64,000 nt of DNA from a bacterium (GTDB lineage: Bacteria; UBP6; UBA1177): assembly GCA_017963125.1 (NCBI GenBank), contig JAGCUA010000002.1, forward strand, positions 1 through 64,000. Reading direction: 5' to 3'. The notes under the pieces were generated by a model that did not search any database, had not been told where the DNA came from, and worked only from the letters and a program-made list of their open reading frames with translations. The number at the start of each line of letters is the position of its first letter. The first letter of the stretch is position 1. A program made the position numbers and the translations under genes. This document shows positions 31,562-42,495 of this stretch, in pieces.

Positions 31562-33196
31562 ATGACAAACGCTATCTATTCGATTCCGCGTCCGCAGAAT
31601 GAACCTGTTTACGCTTATGCTCCGGGTTCTGCTGAAAAGAAACTTCTGAAAGACGAACTTGCAAAACAGCTTAAAGAAGAGATCGAAATCCTGCTCATCA
31701 TCGGCGGCAAAGAGATCAAAACCGGAAAAACGATGAAAGTCGTCGCTCCGCACGATCACAAACACGTTCTCGGCGTATGCCACCTCGGCGGCGAAAAAGA
31801 AGTCCAGAAGGCCATCAAATGCGCTCTCGAAGCAAAGAGAGAGTGGGAGAATATGGACTGGCACCAGAGAGCTGCCATTTTCATGAAAGCAGGAGAGCTC
31901 ATTTCTCAGAGATACCGCTACAAAATGAATGCGGCGACGATGCTCAACCAGAGCAAGACCTGCCACCAGGCTGAGATCGATTCCACTTGCGAACTCATCG
32001 ACTTCTGCCGTTTCAATTCTCACTATATGCAGGAGATCTACCGCAGACAGGATCTTCACAACGATAAAGGAACATGGAACCGCGTTGAGTTCAGAGCTCT
32101 CGAAGGCTTCGTTCTCGCAGTAACTCCTTTCAACTTCACCTCTATCGCAGGAAACCTTCCGATGTCTCCGGCTCTTATGGGCAACGTAGTTCTCTGGAAA
32201 CCGGCGTCGACCGCTCTTCTTTCGAACTACTACCTTATGAAGATCTTCCAGGAAGCAGGACTTCCGGACGGCGTTATCAACTTCCTTCCGGGCCGCGGCG
32301 GCAGCATCGGCGATCCGGCTGTTGATTCTCCGGAATTCGCAGGTCTTCACTTCACAGGTTCGACCTCTGTTTTCAAATCGATCTGGAAGAGATCGGCAAA
32401 CAACATCGACATTTACCGCTCATATCCGAGGATCGTCGGCGAAACAGGCGGCAAGGACTTCATATTCGTCCACAGCTCGGCAAACGTTGATGAAGTCGCA
32501 GTTGCGGCAGTCCGCGGTTCTTTCGAATATCAGGGCCAGAAATGCTCGGCAGCTTCGAGAATGTACGTTCCGAAGTCGCTCTGGAAGCAGATCAAAGAGA
32601 GAATGTGCGATATGATCAGCACGATCAAAGTCGGCGATGTAACCGATTTCAGAAACTACATGGGCGCAGTCATCGACGAAAACAGCTTCGACAATACGAT
32701 GAACTACATAAACATCGCAAAGAAATCGAAAGATGCAAAAATCATCGTCGGCGGAACCGGCGACAAGAAGAAAGGATACTTCATCCAGCCGACCGTCATC
32801 GAAGCGCTTGATCCGCACTTCGTAACGATGGAAGAAGAGATCTTCGCACCAGTGCTGACCGTTTACGTCTATGACGACAAGAAATTCGCCGAGACGATGG
32901 ATCTCTGCGACAAGACTTCTCCGTATGCACTTACCGGCTCGATCTTCGCAAACGACAGAAAGGCTGTCGCTCAGGCTGAGGATGCACTCAGACACTGTGC
33001 AGGCAACTTCTACATCAACGACAAACCCACCGGTGCAGTTGTAGGTCAGCAGCCCTTCGGCGGCGCAAGAGGCAGCGGAACCAACGACAAAGCAGGCAGC
33101 AGCGTCAACCTTCTCAGATGGACAAGCCAGAGAGCGATCAAGGAAAGCCTTGTTTCTCCGACTTCATACGAATACGCGTTCCTTAAAGAGAAATAG
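31562..33196 (+). CDS. pruA: Delta-1-pyrroline-5-carboxylate dehydrogenase (ALDH4 type)
   Basis: 544 residues, matching the ALDH4A1/PruA type rather than the bifunctional PutA. Landmarks: VTPFNFTSIAGNLPMSPALM, HFTGSTSVFKSIW, catalytic Glu in IVGETGGKDF and catalytic Cys in EYQGQKCSAASR; C-terminal GGARGSGTNDKAG. It converts glutamate-gamma-semialdehyde/P5C to glutamate with NAD+, the last step of proline and arginine/ornithine breakdown. AGGAGG lies upstream of the ATG. No proline dehydrogenase is in the window, so the semialdehyde may come from ornithine or from a distant gene. It is followed by a strong Rho-independent terminator. Confidence 0.94.
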   Translation: MTNAIYSIPRPQNEPVYAYAPGSAEKKLLKDELAKQLKEEIEILLIIGGKEIKTGKTMKVVAPHDHKHVLGVCHLGGEKEVQKAIKCALEAKREWENMDWHQRAAIFMKAGELISQRYRYKMNAATMLNQSKTCHQAEIDSTCELIDFCRFNSHYMQEIYRRQDLHNDKGTWNRVEFRALEGFVLAVTPFNFTSIAGNLPMSPALMGNVVLWKPASTALLSNYYLMKIFQEAGLPDGVINFLPGRGGSIGDPAVDSPEFAGLHFTGSTSVFKSIWKRSANNIDIYRSYPRIVGETGGKDFIFVHSSANVDEVAVAAVRGSFEYQGQKCSAASRMYVPKSLWKQIKERMCDMISTIKVGDVTDFRNYMGAVIDENSFDNTMNYINIAKKSKDAKIIVGGTGDKKKGYFIQPTVIEALDPHFVTMEEEIFAPVLTVYVYDDKKFAETMDLCDKTSPYALTGSIFANDRKAVAQAEDALRHCAGNFYINDKPTGAVVGQQPFGGARGSGTNDKAGSSVNLLRWTSQRAIKESLVSPTSYEYAFLKEK

Positions 33197-33220
33197 TCTG
33201 ACTATTTGATTCCTTTTAAG

Positions 33221-33263
33221 ATTCCGTGCGGTGCGCGATCAGCGTGCTGCACGGATTTTTTTT
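33221..33263 (+). terminator. Rho-independent terminator of the aldehyde dehydrogenase operon
   Basis: A TCCGTGCGGTGCGC/GCGTGCTGCACGGA stem (33223-33255; 14 bp including three wobble pairs) with a 5-nt GATCA loop is followed by a run of eight to nine T. It sits 27 nt after the pruA stop. Confidence 0.9.
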
Positions 33264-33386
33264 ATTTTAAGATGATTCATAGAACGATTTTTAATTAGAA
33301 CAGCTGAAAACAAAAAATTCAAGCCTTAAATCAAAACTTGAATTTGAAAAATTGTGGGAAAATAAAAGGAAACCTCTCGAATTTTC

Positions 33387-33461
33387 TGGCGACCCCTAGC
33401 GGATTCGAACCGCTGTTAGCGGCGTGAGAGGCCGCCGTCCTAACCGCTAGACGAAGGGGTC
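33387..33461 (-). tRNA. tRNA-Glu (CTC anticodon)
   Basis: Acceptor GACCCCT pairs with AGGGGTC; the anticodon loop CTCTCAC gives CTC; the T-arm has GGTTCGAATCC; CCA is encoded. 75 nt, all arms fold. Confidence 0.95.
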
Positions 33462-33475
33462 ATTGCATGAATAAA

Positions 33476-33549
33476 TGGATCCCGAACAAGGATTCGAACC
33501 TTGATTGACGGAGCCAGAATCCGTAGTCCTGCCATTGGACGATCCGGGA
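33476..33549 (-). tRNA. tRNA-Gln (CTG anticodon)
   Basis: Acceptor TCCCGGA pairs with TTCGGGA (one wobble); anticodon stem ACGGA/TCCGT with loop TTCTGGC, anticodon CTG; encoded CCA. It lies 14 nt upstream of tRNA-Glu on the same strand, so the two are probably co-transcribed. Confidence 0.94.
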
Positions 33550-33559
33550 ACCTCATGCT

Positions 33560-33916
33560 TTATTTGAAGATTCGTGCAAAGACCTTGTCATCCCAAGCGA
33601 TGACGTAGATTTTATGCCACGGTGCAGACTGTTTCAGGTTGTAGAAAACATGAACCCGATAATTCTCTTCGTTGGTGAGCAGCTCGTCTTTGACCGAACT
33701 GTCTCCCACGAAAAGCGCCTTGACCTGTTTTACCGAAGTATCGAAGTCTTTTACGAGCTGATACTTGTTGTCTCCGGTCTTAGTTGCCTGAGCCGGAAGA
33801 TAGGCTAAATTCAAATCTTTTGCAAAAATTCCAAAACTCAAAAGTGAAAGGACGATCAAAACGGCGGCTTTATAGCCAAAAAATTTTCTAAAGTCAAGAA
33901 AAAAATTCATTTTCAC
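33560..33916 (-). CDS. Small secreted protein of unknown function
   Basis: 118 residues with an N-terminal signal peptide or anchor (YKAAVLIVLSLLSFGIFA) and a mature part of about 85 residues with alternating charged and aromatic residues (NYRVHVFYNL, HKIYVIAWDD). No Cys or known motif. The start is GTG at 33916 with CGGAG 6 nt upstream; ATG two codons later is possible. It lies 22 nt after the lipoprotein gene upstream and 10 nt before tRNA-Gln, so it may share a transcript with both. Not recognised; a periplasmic protein is the only safe statement. Confidence 0.7.
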   Translation of the reverse strand: MKMNFFLDFRKFFGYKAAVLIVLSLLSFGIFAKDLNLAYLPAQATKTGDNKYQLVKDFDTSVKQVKALFVGDSSVKDELLTNEENYRVHVFYNLKQSAPWHKIYVIAWDDKVFARIFK

Positions 33917-33937
33917 GAAAATCTCCGTTTTTTTTAA

Positions 33938-34936
33938 CTATTCACCCTGATTCTGGAGTTCTTTGATCTTGTCTTTGAGAGCTTTTTCTCTTTCCCAGAT
34001 CTCTTTGAGCTGTTTTCTTGCCTCTTCGTCAGCCTTTTTGGTGTCTTCGATGAGCTTTTTAAGTCTGTCTCTCTCTTTGTTTTCAGCGACAAGTTCGTCC
34101 GGAGTGATGTGAACGCCGTCGATGATGTAGAAATTGAAGGAAAGCGGCTGATCGGGATCCCACTCTTCAGGAATATCTTTAACGACGGTCTTGAAAACTT
34201 TTACCGAGTTCGGAAGAAGCGAAGTTCTGAGACCTTCGTATCTCATGTCGGTTACGGGAAGGAAGTTTTCAGCATAGATTACGTCGCCGTTTTTGTCTTT
34301 GAAACGGACTCTGATGCCGACTCTGATCATGTCAAGGTCGCTGCTGCCGTTGAGGATCGTTCCGGTAAGTTCTGCAAGTCCGGGGCGTCCGGGAACTTTC
34401 TTTCCGGTTATGTCGTCGATTTTGATGAGTCCTTTGTAGTTTTTGAGCAGGTTTGCAAGTCTTGCCTGTTCAGCATCGCGCTCTGCGATCTCGGCCATAA
34501 GGGTCTGAAGTTCGACTTTGAAAGCTTCTCCTTCCTTAACGATTCTGACGGTGAAAATAAGAGATGCGTCAGCGTTCATGACGCCTGCCATACGGCCCAT
34601 GTTTGCCGTCTGACCGGTAGCTTCGATGAAAGCCTTTGTTTCTGCGTCGATAACGATATTTGCACGCGAAGTTCTGATTTCGGCACCGATTTTTCCTTTA
34701 TATGTCGTTGTTGCGAAATCTTTGAAATCATCGAAAGTTACGACTTTTTTCATCTCAGCGGAAAGCCAGTTGTCGTAAATGTCCTGCAAAGTTCCCTGTT
34801 TGCCGTCTGAAGCGTCGCGGACTGCGTAAAGGTAGCTCTGAATGAAAGCATCGACCTGATCCTGAAGAGATTTTGATTTTTCGCCGCAGCTTACGAACAT
34901 CAGCGCTGCAAGCAAGCAAAGCATCAATTTTTTCAT
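33938..34936 (-). CDS. Lipoprotein with C-terminal coiled coil
   Basis: 332 residues. Lipoprotein signal peptide MKKLMLCLLAALMFVSC, then a helical region (FIQSYLYAVRDASDGKQ), a mixed alpha/beta part, and a beta domain with GLAELTGTILNGSSDLDMI followed by VRVRFKDKNG, reminiscent of the FxLxN/DUF-type domain for late competence or stress lipoproteins. The last 60 residues are a strongly charged coiled coil (RDRLKKLIEDTKKADEEARK). ATG 34936 was chosen because AGGAGG precedes it; the extra upstream residues are not supported. Function unknown; the coiled coil suggests a complex with another envelope protein, perhaps the small secreted protein downstream. Confidence 0.78.
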   Translation of the reverse strand: MKKLMLCLLAALMFVSCGEKSKSLQDQVDAFIQSYLYAVRDASDGKQGTLQDIYDNWLSAEMKKVVTFDDFKDFATTTYKGKIGAEIRTSRANIVIDAETKAFIEATGQTANMGRMAGVMNADASLIFTVRIVKEGEAFKVELQTLMAEIAERDAEQARLANLLKNYKGLIKIDDITGKKVPGRPGLAELTGTILNGSSDLDMIRVGIRVRFKDKNGDVIYAENFLPVTDMRYEGLRTSLLPNSVKVFKTVVKDIPEEWDPDQPLSFNFYIIDGVHITPDELVAENKERDRLKKLIEDTKKADEEARKQLKEIWEREKALKDKIKELQNQGE

Positions 34937-34982
34937 AATTCCTCCTGAAAAAGTAAAAAAACAACGTTGCGCGAACATATTA

Positions 34983-36914
34983 TTACTTTAAATATAAGTC
35001 AAGTATATAGTAACCTTTGAGATTCATTGCCGAAATATTTGAACTTTCGCTCATGAAGGGCATTATTTTCACCGTGTAGGTCTCTCCGGCTTTCACTTCG
35101 TGCGAAATGAAGCTGTATTTGTTGAAGTGGATAGTCGGGATCATGTCATCGGAAACGGCAAGAGTCTCGTTTCCGAGCATCAGTGTCATCACCGTGTCGA
35201 TGTCGAAACCGGTCGATCCGCGGTCGGGGCTTGTCGAAAGATAGACTGTCCCGTTCTTTTCCGGCGTAAATTCGAAAAAGTTCTCGTAAAAACTGCTGTC
35301 GGTGTCGAAGTATCCTAAATAAGCTGCACCGGTCTGGATTCTGACCGGATTTTTGTCTGTTCCGTGACTCCATTTTTCTGGTTCTGAAACGCTTTCCTCG
35401 ATTGACAAGGTCAGTTTCTGCCCCGAATTCTGCTCGCATTCATTGATGTAAAGTCCGAAAATCAATTCTTCGGTTTTTTCATATTTTCTTGGAAAAAAGC
35501 GGACGGTTTCTGCCGGTTCAGGCGTGGCGAACGGCATCAGGTCGCTGTCGAAAATGTAAAGTCCTGCGAGATTTCCTGGAACAGAGAGGGTGATTTCGGC
35601 AAGATTTTTTTCTTTGCCGGCAATCCATTTTAAAAATTTCCAGCCGCAGTCGGGGAGTTCCGTCTCGAAGTCGCCGGCAGAAGGATCGAAAGTCTCTATT
35701 TCGGTATCCCTGCTGATTTCAAGAGAGTAGGGGACGTCGCTTCCCCAGAGGTCAAGGTAGATCTCGCCGTTGAAAGGAGAGAGCATGTTGATTTTGTGCG
35801 TTTCTATGCCGGAAAGCATGCTGCCGCGCAGTTCGATGAGGCCGTTTCCCGTGATGTTGTAAGAAGAAGCCCAGATTTCGGCAATAAAAGGATTCGGATT
35901 TTCAGGTGTGATTTTTACGGAAATGATATCGCCTTTTTCGACCTTGAATCTGAACCAATCTTCATCATCGCTTTCTTCGCCTAAAATATTTTTCTTTTCC
36001 TTGTCAAGGTAACCGGAAATCTCGGGCGAATCGGTAATGTTCGCATAGTTGAACGTGTCGTTAGGTTCAAGTTCTTCCGATTCCGGCTGTTTTTTCATCG
36101 AAACCGTAAAATTTTCGGTCCCGGTCTCGTCGAGATCAAGGAGGATCCTGCCTGTAACGAGAAGATAACGCAGGTTTTTCTCAAGCCGTGTATAGATGAG
36201 CGGGTCGATCTTGTTGCTGTAGTAGTCCTCATCGTCGTTTCCGGCGGCAACTTCGCGGCTTCCGCAGTTCATGATAAATGAGAATTTGTCGCTGAGCAGG
36301 TTTTCAGTGTCTATGTCGAACTGGCAGATCCCGTTCTCTTCGAGTTCGATTTCAAGAATGTCTATAAGGTTTCCGTTTTGCGAAAAGCTGCGTTTGAGTG
36401 ATGAACCGTCTGCGATTTTTTCATAATTTTCAGTATTGCAGATGTGGGAAGAGACCACGCGGAAATAATATTTGAAGCCTCCGACTTTCTTTTCCTCTCC
36501 GGTGTTCCTTTTGTCGCCGATTTCAAAATACTGCCAGCCGTCCGCGGTCGTCACAAATGCCGGATGCTGTTTGCCGAGTGGCGAAAAAACGGCGAAAGTG
36601 TAGTTGCCGAGGTTGTCCGTGTGGCCGATATAGGGCTCGAAATTCTTTTCGCGGGTCTCGAATTCAAAAGTGACGAGCGTTCCCGACGGGAGCCAGATTT
36701 TGTATAGATCGGTGTCGTAGGAACCGTTTGCAGGCTTTGCTATCTCGCCTGAATACGCAGATCCTTCCTCTATTTCGAACGCATCAAAAGTCGATTCATT
36801 CGGCTCGATTTCCGTGATATACTCCATCGAATCGACATATTTCGTGTGTTCACAGCCCGAAAAAACGATCGGCAGCAGCAAAAAATAAAAATATTTGAGG
36901 AAATTGCGTGTCAA
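34983..36914 (-). CDS. Lipoprotein with PPC-like beta-sandwich domains
   Basis: 643 residues. Start TTG at 36914, set by GGAGG 5 nt upstream and by the resulting lipoprotein signal peptide ending LLPIVFSGC. At least three pre-peptidase C-terminal (PPC)-like domains: EIEPNESTFDAFEI with DTDLYKIWL (about 30-130), ELEPNDTFNYANI with DEDWFRFKVEKGD (about 290-390), and a C-terminal one with GAAYLGYFDTDSSFYENFFE (about 520-640). PPC domains usually sit at the ends of secreted proteases, but no protease domain is present here, so a structural or binding role is more likely. The 3' end is 46 nt upstream of the coiled-coil lipoprotein gene on the same strand. Confidence 0.8.
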   Translation of the reverse strand: MTRNFLKYFYFLLLPIVFSGCEHTKYVDSMEYITEIEPNESTFDAFEIEEGSAYSGEIAKPANGSYDTDLYKIWLPSGTLVTFEFETREKNFEPYIGHTDNLGNYTFAVFSPLGKQHPAFVTTADGWQYFEIGDKRNTGEEKKVGGFKYYFRVVSSHICNTENYEKIADGSSLKRSFSQNGNLIDILEIELEENGICQFDIDTENLLSDKFSFIMNCGSREVAAGNDDEDYYSNKIDPLIYTRLEKNLRYLLVTGRILLDLDETGTENFTVSMKKQPESEELEPNDTFNYANITDSPEISGYLDKEKKNILGEESDDEDWFRFKVEKGDIISVKITPENPNPFIAEIWASSYNITGNGLIELRGSMLSGIETHKINMLSPFNGEIYLDLWGSDVPYSLEISRDTEIETFDPSAGDFETELPDCGWKFLKWIAGKEKNLAEITLSVPGNLAGLYIFDSDLMPFATPEPAETVRFFPRKYEKTEELIFGLYINECEQNSGQKLTLSIEESVSEPEKWSHGTDKNPVRIQTGAAYLGYFDTDSSFYENFFEFTPEKNGTVYLSTSPDRGSTGFDIDTVMTLMLGNETLAVSDDMIPTIHFNKYSFISHEVKAGETYTVKIMPFMSESSNISAMNLKGYYILDLYLK

Positions 36915-37050
36915 AAGAGCCTCCGTCGGCAAAACAAGGCAATTATTCAGATAAATCGCAGAAAGTAAATATAAAGGCCCGAAAGTGTAAAAAAGTGCAA
37001 AAAATCTGATTTTCAATATAATTCACCGCTTTTTTCTTTGAGGAGGCGTT

Positions 37051-37758
37051 ATGAAGCGTTTTTTTCTTTTGTTTTCTGTTTTTCTTTTTTGTGTTTCGTG
37101 CGGCAGCCGCGAACGGACGGCTCCGTCGGTATATAAATCGAGAGATCAGCTGACTGTTTTAGGGTATGAGTTCTCTGAAGAGGATTTTGAAAAGGCAGTA
37201 AAAGAAAAAAGATCTGATATCGTTAAACTTTTTATCGATGCAGGGATGAGCCCGAATACGACTTTCAAAGCCGGAAAATATCAGATCCCTGTCATTTTTT
37301 ATGCTATCAACAGCGGAGATGAGATGACTTTTCAGGTCCTGCTTCATTCCAAGGCTGATCTTCAGGCTTCGGTAGAAGGAGTTTCCGTTATTACCAAGGC
37401 TGCGGAAAAGGGGACTCCCGAGATGATTTCCCTCATAATAAAATCAGGAGTGGACATAAACAGCGAAGGTTATGACATGATGACTCCGCTTATGACGGCT
37501 ATCGAAAGCGAAAACAACGGTACCGCGTGGTTTCTGATCCAGTCCGGAGCGAACGTCAATGCAGCCGATATAAACGGAGTGACGCCGCTTATGCGTGCTG
37601 TCGGAAAGGGAAACATCGATATAGTCCGCGAACTGATAAAAAAAGGTGCGGATGTCAACGCTAAGATGAAAAACGGAACGAAAACCTCAAAATTCATAGG
37701 TGGAAAAGAAAAAGAGGCGATGGAAGTGCTTCTCCGTGACGCCGGAGCTGAGTTTTAG
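37051..37758 (+). CDS. Ankyrin-repeat lipoprotein
   Basis: 235 residues. Lipobox FLFCVSC, then about six ankyrin repeats covering residues 45-235; clear units are SDIVKLFIDAGMSPNTTF, TPEMISLIIKSGVDINSEG, TAWFLIQSGANVNAADING and IDIVRELIKKGADVNAKMK. Ankyrin repeats bind proteins; being lipidated, this one would act at an envelope face. A GGAGG ribosome binding site precedes the ATG. It ends 15 nt before ligA, so the two may be co-transcribed. Divergent from the PPC lipoprotein. Confidence 0.88.
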   Translation: MKRFFLLFSVFLFCVSCGSRERTAPSVYKSRDQLTVLGYEFSEEDFEKAVKEKRSDIVKLFIDAGMSPNTTFKAGKYQIPVIFYAINSGDEMTFQVLLHSKADLQASVEGVSVITKAAEKGTPEMISLIIKSGVDINSEGYDMMTPLMTAIESENNGTAWFLIQSGANVNAADINGVTPLMRAVGKGNIDIVRELIKKGADVNAKMKNGTKTSKFIGGKEKEAMEVLLRDAGAEF

Positions 37759-39753
<1,995 letters not shown>

Positions 39754-39790
39754 AAGCCTGTTTCTGACGGATCAGTCACAAGCCGATAAA

Positions 39791-39818
39791 TTGACATACC
39801 TCGTTGATGTGGTAATCT
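39791..39818 (+). promoter_or_regulatory. Sigma-70-type promoter of hpf
   Basis: TTGACA (39791-39796), 16-bp spacer, TAATCT (39813-39818), 32 nt upstream of the hpf start codon. Confidence 0.6.
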
Positions 39819-39850
39819 CACCTGTTTGTTTTTTTTAGAAGGAGGTTTTT

Positions 39851-40153
39851 ATGAACATTAATTTCGCTTTCAGAGGATTTGAAGAAAACAGTGACGGTCT
39901 TAAAGATTATGTAACCAAAAAACTTGCAAAAATCGACAAGTTCGTTTCGGCAAACACCGCTGTCGAAGTCGTTTTTCAGAAAGACAAAAATCTGAAGATC
40001 ACAGAGGTCAAACTGAACAACAACGGTGAGGAATTTCTCGCAAGCGATTCCGATGACAAAGAATTCCAGACTTCTATCGATCTCTGCATCGACAAACTGG
40101 TAAAACAGGTTGCAAGATCGAAAGACAAAAAAGTTGATTCAAGAAGATCATAA
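39851..40153 (+). CDS. hpf: Ribosome hibernation promoting factor (short HPF/YfiA type)
   Basis: 100 residues, the short form. It shows the S30AE/sigma-54 modulation domain: MNINFAFRGFEENSDGLKDY start, VTKKLAKIDKFV helix, VEVVFQKDKNLKITEVKL strands. It binds the 30S decoding centre and stabilises idle ribosomes in stationary phase or stress. There is no C-terminal dimerisation extension as in long HPF. It has a strong GAAGGAGG ribosome binding site and its own promoter. tRNA-Arg follows 9 nt after the stop and may be co-transcribed. Confidence 0.92.
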   Translation: MNINFAFRGFEENSDGLKDYVTKKLAKIDKFVSANTAVEVVFQKDKNLKITEVKLNNNGEEFLASDSDDKEFQTSIDLCIDKLVKQVARSKDKKVDSRRS

Positions 40154-40162
40154 GGGTAGCGC

Positions 40163-40239
<77 letters not shown>

Positions 40240-40246
40240 TTTGATT

Positions 40247-41125
40247 ATGAAAAAATATTCTTTTTTTATTTCGGTGCTGCTTCTTTTTTTCTGCTGTAAT
40301 TTGTGTGCCGATGTTTTTTTAAGCACATATGAAGAGATAAAATCTGCATACGAGCTTGTCGGCTACACTTGGGACAACGAAAAAATACCGCGCATTTTCG
40401 TGGAAAAGATCCCTGAAGAGATCAAACAACTCGAGGGGATCGAGCGCAGACAGTTTTTTATCAAACTGCTCCTTCCTTTAGTTCTGCTCGAAAACGAAAA
40501 AATTACGGCTGAACATGACAAAATCGTTCCGGTCGCGGCAAAAAAAGAGTGGAATGCCGAAGATGTGAAAATTATCAGCGAGATTGCCGAAAAATACAAC
40601 ATCATCGACGAAGGTCAGGATATTTCTGCGATAACGGAAGAGGAAAAAGAGAAGATCCGCTATTTTCTCGACCACAAGATCCGTCCTGTGCCGCCGGCGA
40701 TCGCGATCGGTCAGGCCGCGCTTGAATCGGGCTGGGGGACAAGCCGCTTCGTTTTTGAAGGAAACAACCTTTTCGGGCACGTTTCGCCTGATCCGACGAA
40801 AGGGATAAAGCCGAAAAACTGGAGCGGGAACCAGCGCCACATCAGGATCTTCGATTCGATCCAGGATTCGATTTCGGCATACATGCTAAACCTGAACCGT
40901 AACCGTGCCTACAACAAATTCCGCTGGTTCAGACGGACTCATCCAGACAATCTTTCTAAAATGGCTGAAGGTTTCGACAGATACGCCATCATAAAAGAGG
41001 CTTACATCGGCCGTCTGCAGAGCGTGATGTTCAAGTTCGGGGTTTATAAAATCAACAACGCAAAGCTCGATTCGGGCGAAAGCGCGAAAGTCATCGAAAA
41101 AGTTTCCCAACCATACATCAACTGA
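40247..41125 (+). CDS. Bax-like exported glucosaminidase
   Basis: 292 residues. Signal peptide MKKYSFFISVLLLFFCCNLC, then a helical region and a glucosaminidase-type catalytic domain (about 140-275): AIAIGQAALESGWGTSRF, FEGNNLFGHVSP, IRIFDSIQDSISAYMLNLNR. The Glu in ALESGWG is the expected catalytic acid of this lysozyme-like family (PF01832; E. coli Bax). It should cut glycan strands of peptidoglycan. The ATG sits only 7 nt after the tRNA-Arg CCA end and no Shine-Dalgarno sequence is visible. A longer reading frame runs through the tRNA gene and is rejected. Confidence 0.85.
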   Translation: MKKYSFFISVLLLFFCCNLCADVFLSTYEEIKSAYELVGYTWDNEKIPRIFVEKIPEEIKQLEGIERRQFFIKLLLPLVLLENEKITAEHDKIVPVAAKKEWNAEDVKIISEIAEKYNIIDEGQDISAITEEEKEKIRYFLDHKIRPVPPAIAIGQAALESGWGTSRFVFEGNNLFGHVSPDPTKGIKPKNWSGNQRHIRIFDSIQDSISAYMLNLNRNRAYNKFRWFRRTHPDNLSKMAEGFDRYAIIKEAYIGRLQSVMFKFGVYKINNAKLDSGESAKVIEKVSQPYIN

Positions 41126-41161
41126 CACTTTTCAAAAACACATGAAATTTCAAGGAGACAA

Positions 41162-42361
41162 ATGATGCCGCAGCAGGATGATTTTTTGCAGCAGCTTTAC
41201 AGCAGACGCGGCGGGATAAAACTCGGTCTCGGCCGTGTTGCAGACGCGTTTCCGGTGATTTTTGAGAAAAACATTCCGGTTTATCACGTTGCCGGCACGA
41301 ACGGAAAGGGAACGGCGGTTTATTCGCTCGATCACATTCTGCGTTCCAACGGACTCAAAACGGGAAGGTTCGTCTCTCCGCATCTTTTAAGATACAACGA
41401 GCGTATTTCGGTAGACGGAGCAGACATCGCAGACGGCGAAGTGCGTGGAATTTACGATTATCTTGAGAAAAAGATAAGTAATTTTGAAGAGTTGTCTTTC
41501 TTTGAGATAACATTTCTGATCGCGTGGAAGTATTTTGAAATTTCAGGCTGCGACCGCGCAGTTTTTGAAGTAGGGCTAGGCGGAAGGCTTGATGCAACCA
41601 ACGTGATCGGAGGTCCGAAAACGGATATCATCACTTCGATCGGGCTCGACCATACACATATTTTAGGCGATACACTTGAAAAAATCGCACTCGAAAAACT
41701 CGGGATCGTGAAAAAAGATGACTTGGTTCTGATGGGCGGCAGTGCAGATCCTGCGTTTGACAAGTGGATGGCAGAAGTCGCTCTTTCTAAAGGTGCTCAA
41801 AGCGTTGACGATGATTCCCTTGATCTCGAAATCGCTTTTCCTCCGAGCTGCATGAGCCCGGAACAGCGGAAAAACGTGCGTCTTGCAGTAAAAGCAGCCC
41901 TTATGAGCGAAGAAAAAGGCTTGAAAATCCCTGATTTCAGCGGGATGAAGATCCCTGCAAGGTTCGAATTTATCGAACCCGATATCGTCACTGATGTCGC
42001 ACACAATCCGCCGGCGATAGGATCTCTTGCAAAAACAGTGAAAGAGCGGCTTGGCAAAGTTGTCGTTCTTTACGGCGCGATGAAAGATAAGGATGTTACA
42101 AAAGTGCTTGATCTTATTGGAGAAATAACAGATTCAATATATGTCGTCAATCTTGAAGCCGATAACGACCGCGGCGCAAAAGTGGGGGATATTCTCGATC
42201 GTGCAGATTCAAAGGTTTCAAACAAAATAAAGTATGCGGAAACCGATGAAAAAACGATGGAAGAAGCGCTTGCATTTGCCCGTCAGAATGGAAAAAAACT
42301 TCTTGTCACCGGAAGTTTTCACACTGTTGAAAAATTTATGAGTTATAAAAAATATTCGTGA
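41162..42361 (+). CDS. folC: Folylpolyglutamate synthase/dihydrofolate synthase
   Basis: 399 residues. Mur-ligase-like enzyme with P-loop VAGTNGKGTAV, HLLRYNERI, the EVGLGGRLDATN motif, TSIGLDHTHILGDTLEKIA and a C-terminal domain with DVAHNPPA. It adds glutamate to dihydropteroate and/or extends folate polyglutamate tails, in the cytoplasm. AAGGAG stands 6 nt before the first ATG (41162); a second ATG is adjacent. It is slightly short for the family but all motifs are present. It stands alone, 36 nt after the glucosaminidase gene. Confidence 0.93.
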   Translation: MMPQQDDFLQQLYSRRGGIKLGLGRVADAFPVIFEKNIPVYHVAGTNGKGTAVYSLDHILRSNGLKTGRFVSPHLLRYNERISVDGADIADGEVRGIYDYLEKKISNFEELSFFEITFLIAWKYFEISGCDRAVFEVGLGGRLDATNVIGGPKTDIITSIGLDHTHILGDTLEKIALEKLGIVKKDDLVLMGGSADPAFDKWMAEVALSKGAQSVDDDSLDLEIAFPPSCMSPEQRKNVRLAVKAALMSEEKGLKIPDFSGMKIPARFEFIEPDIVTDVAHNPPAIGSLAKTVKERLGKVVVLYGAMKDKDVTKVLDLIGEITDSIYVVNLEADNDRGAKVGDILDRADSKVSNKIKYAETDEKTMEEALAFARQNGKKLLVTGSFHTVEKFMSYKKYS

Positions 42362-42495
42362 CGCTATGCTCGTTTGATTTAATATCGAGATGTGTCAGAT
42401 TTTATCGTAGTTTTAGTCGAAATAAATTTATATTTGACAAATTCATTTTCGTAATTATTTTACGTCCTGTAATTTGATTTTTTTAAGGTGGGATC

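Noticed and set aside
31349..32350. Leftward 333-residue ORF across the aldehyde dehydrogenase genes
   Set aside because: Antisense shadow in strongly codon-biased genes; the sense-strand enzymes have complete active sites.
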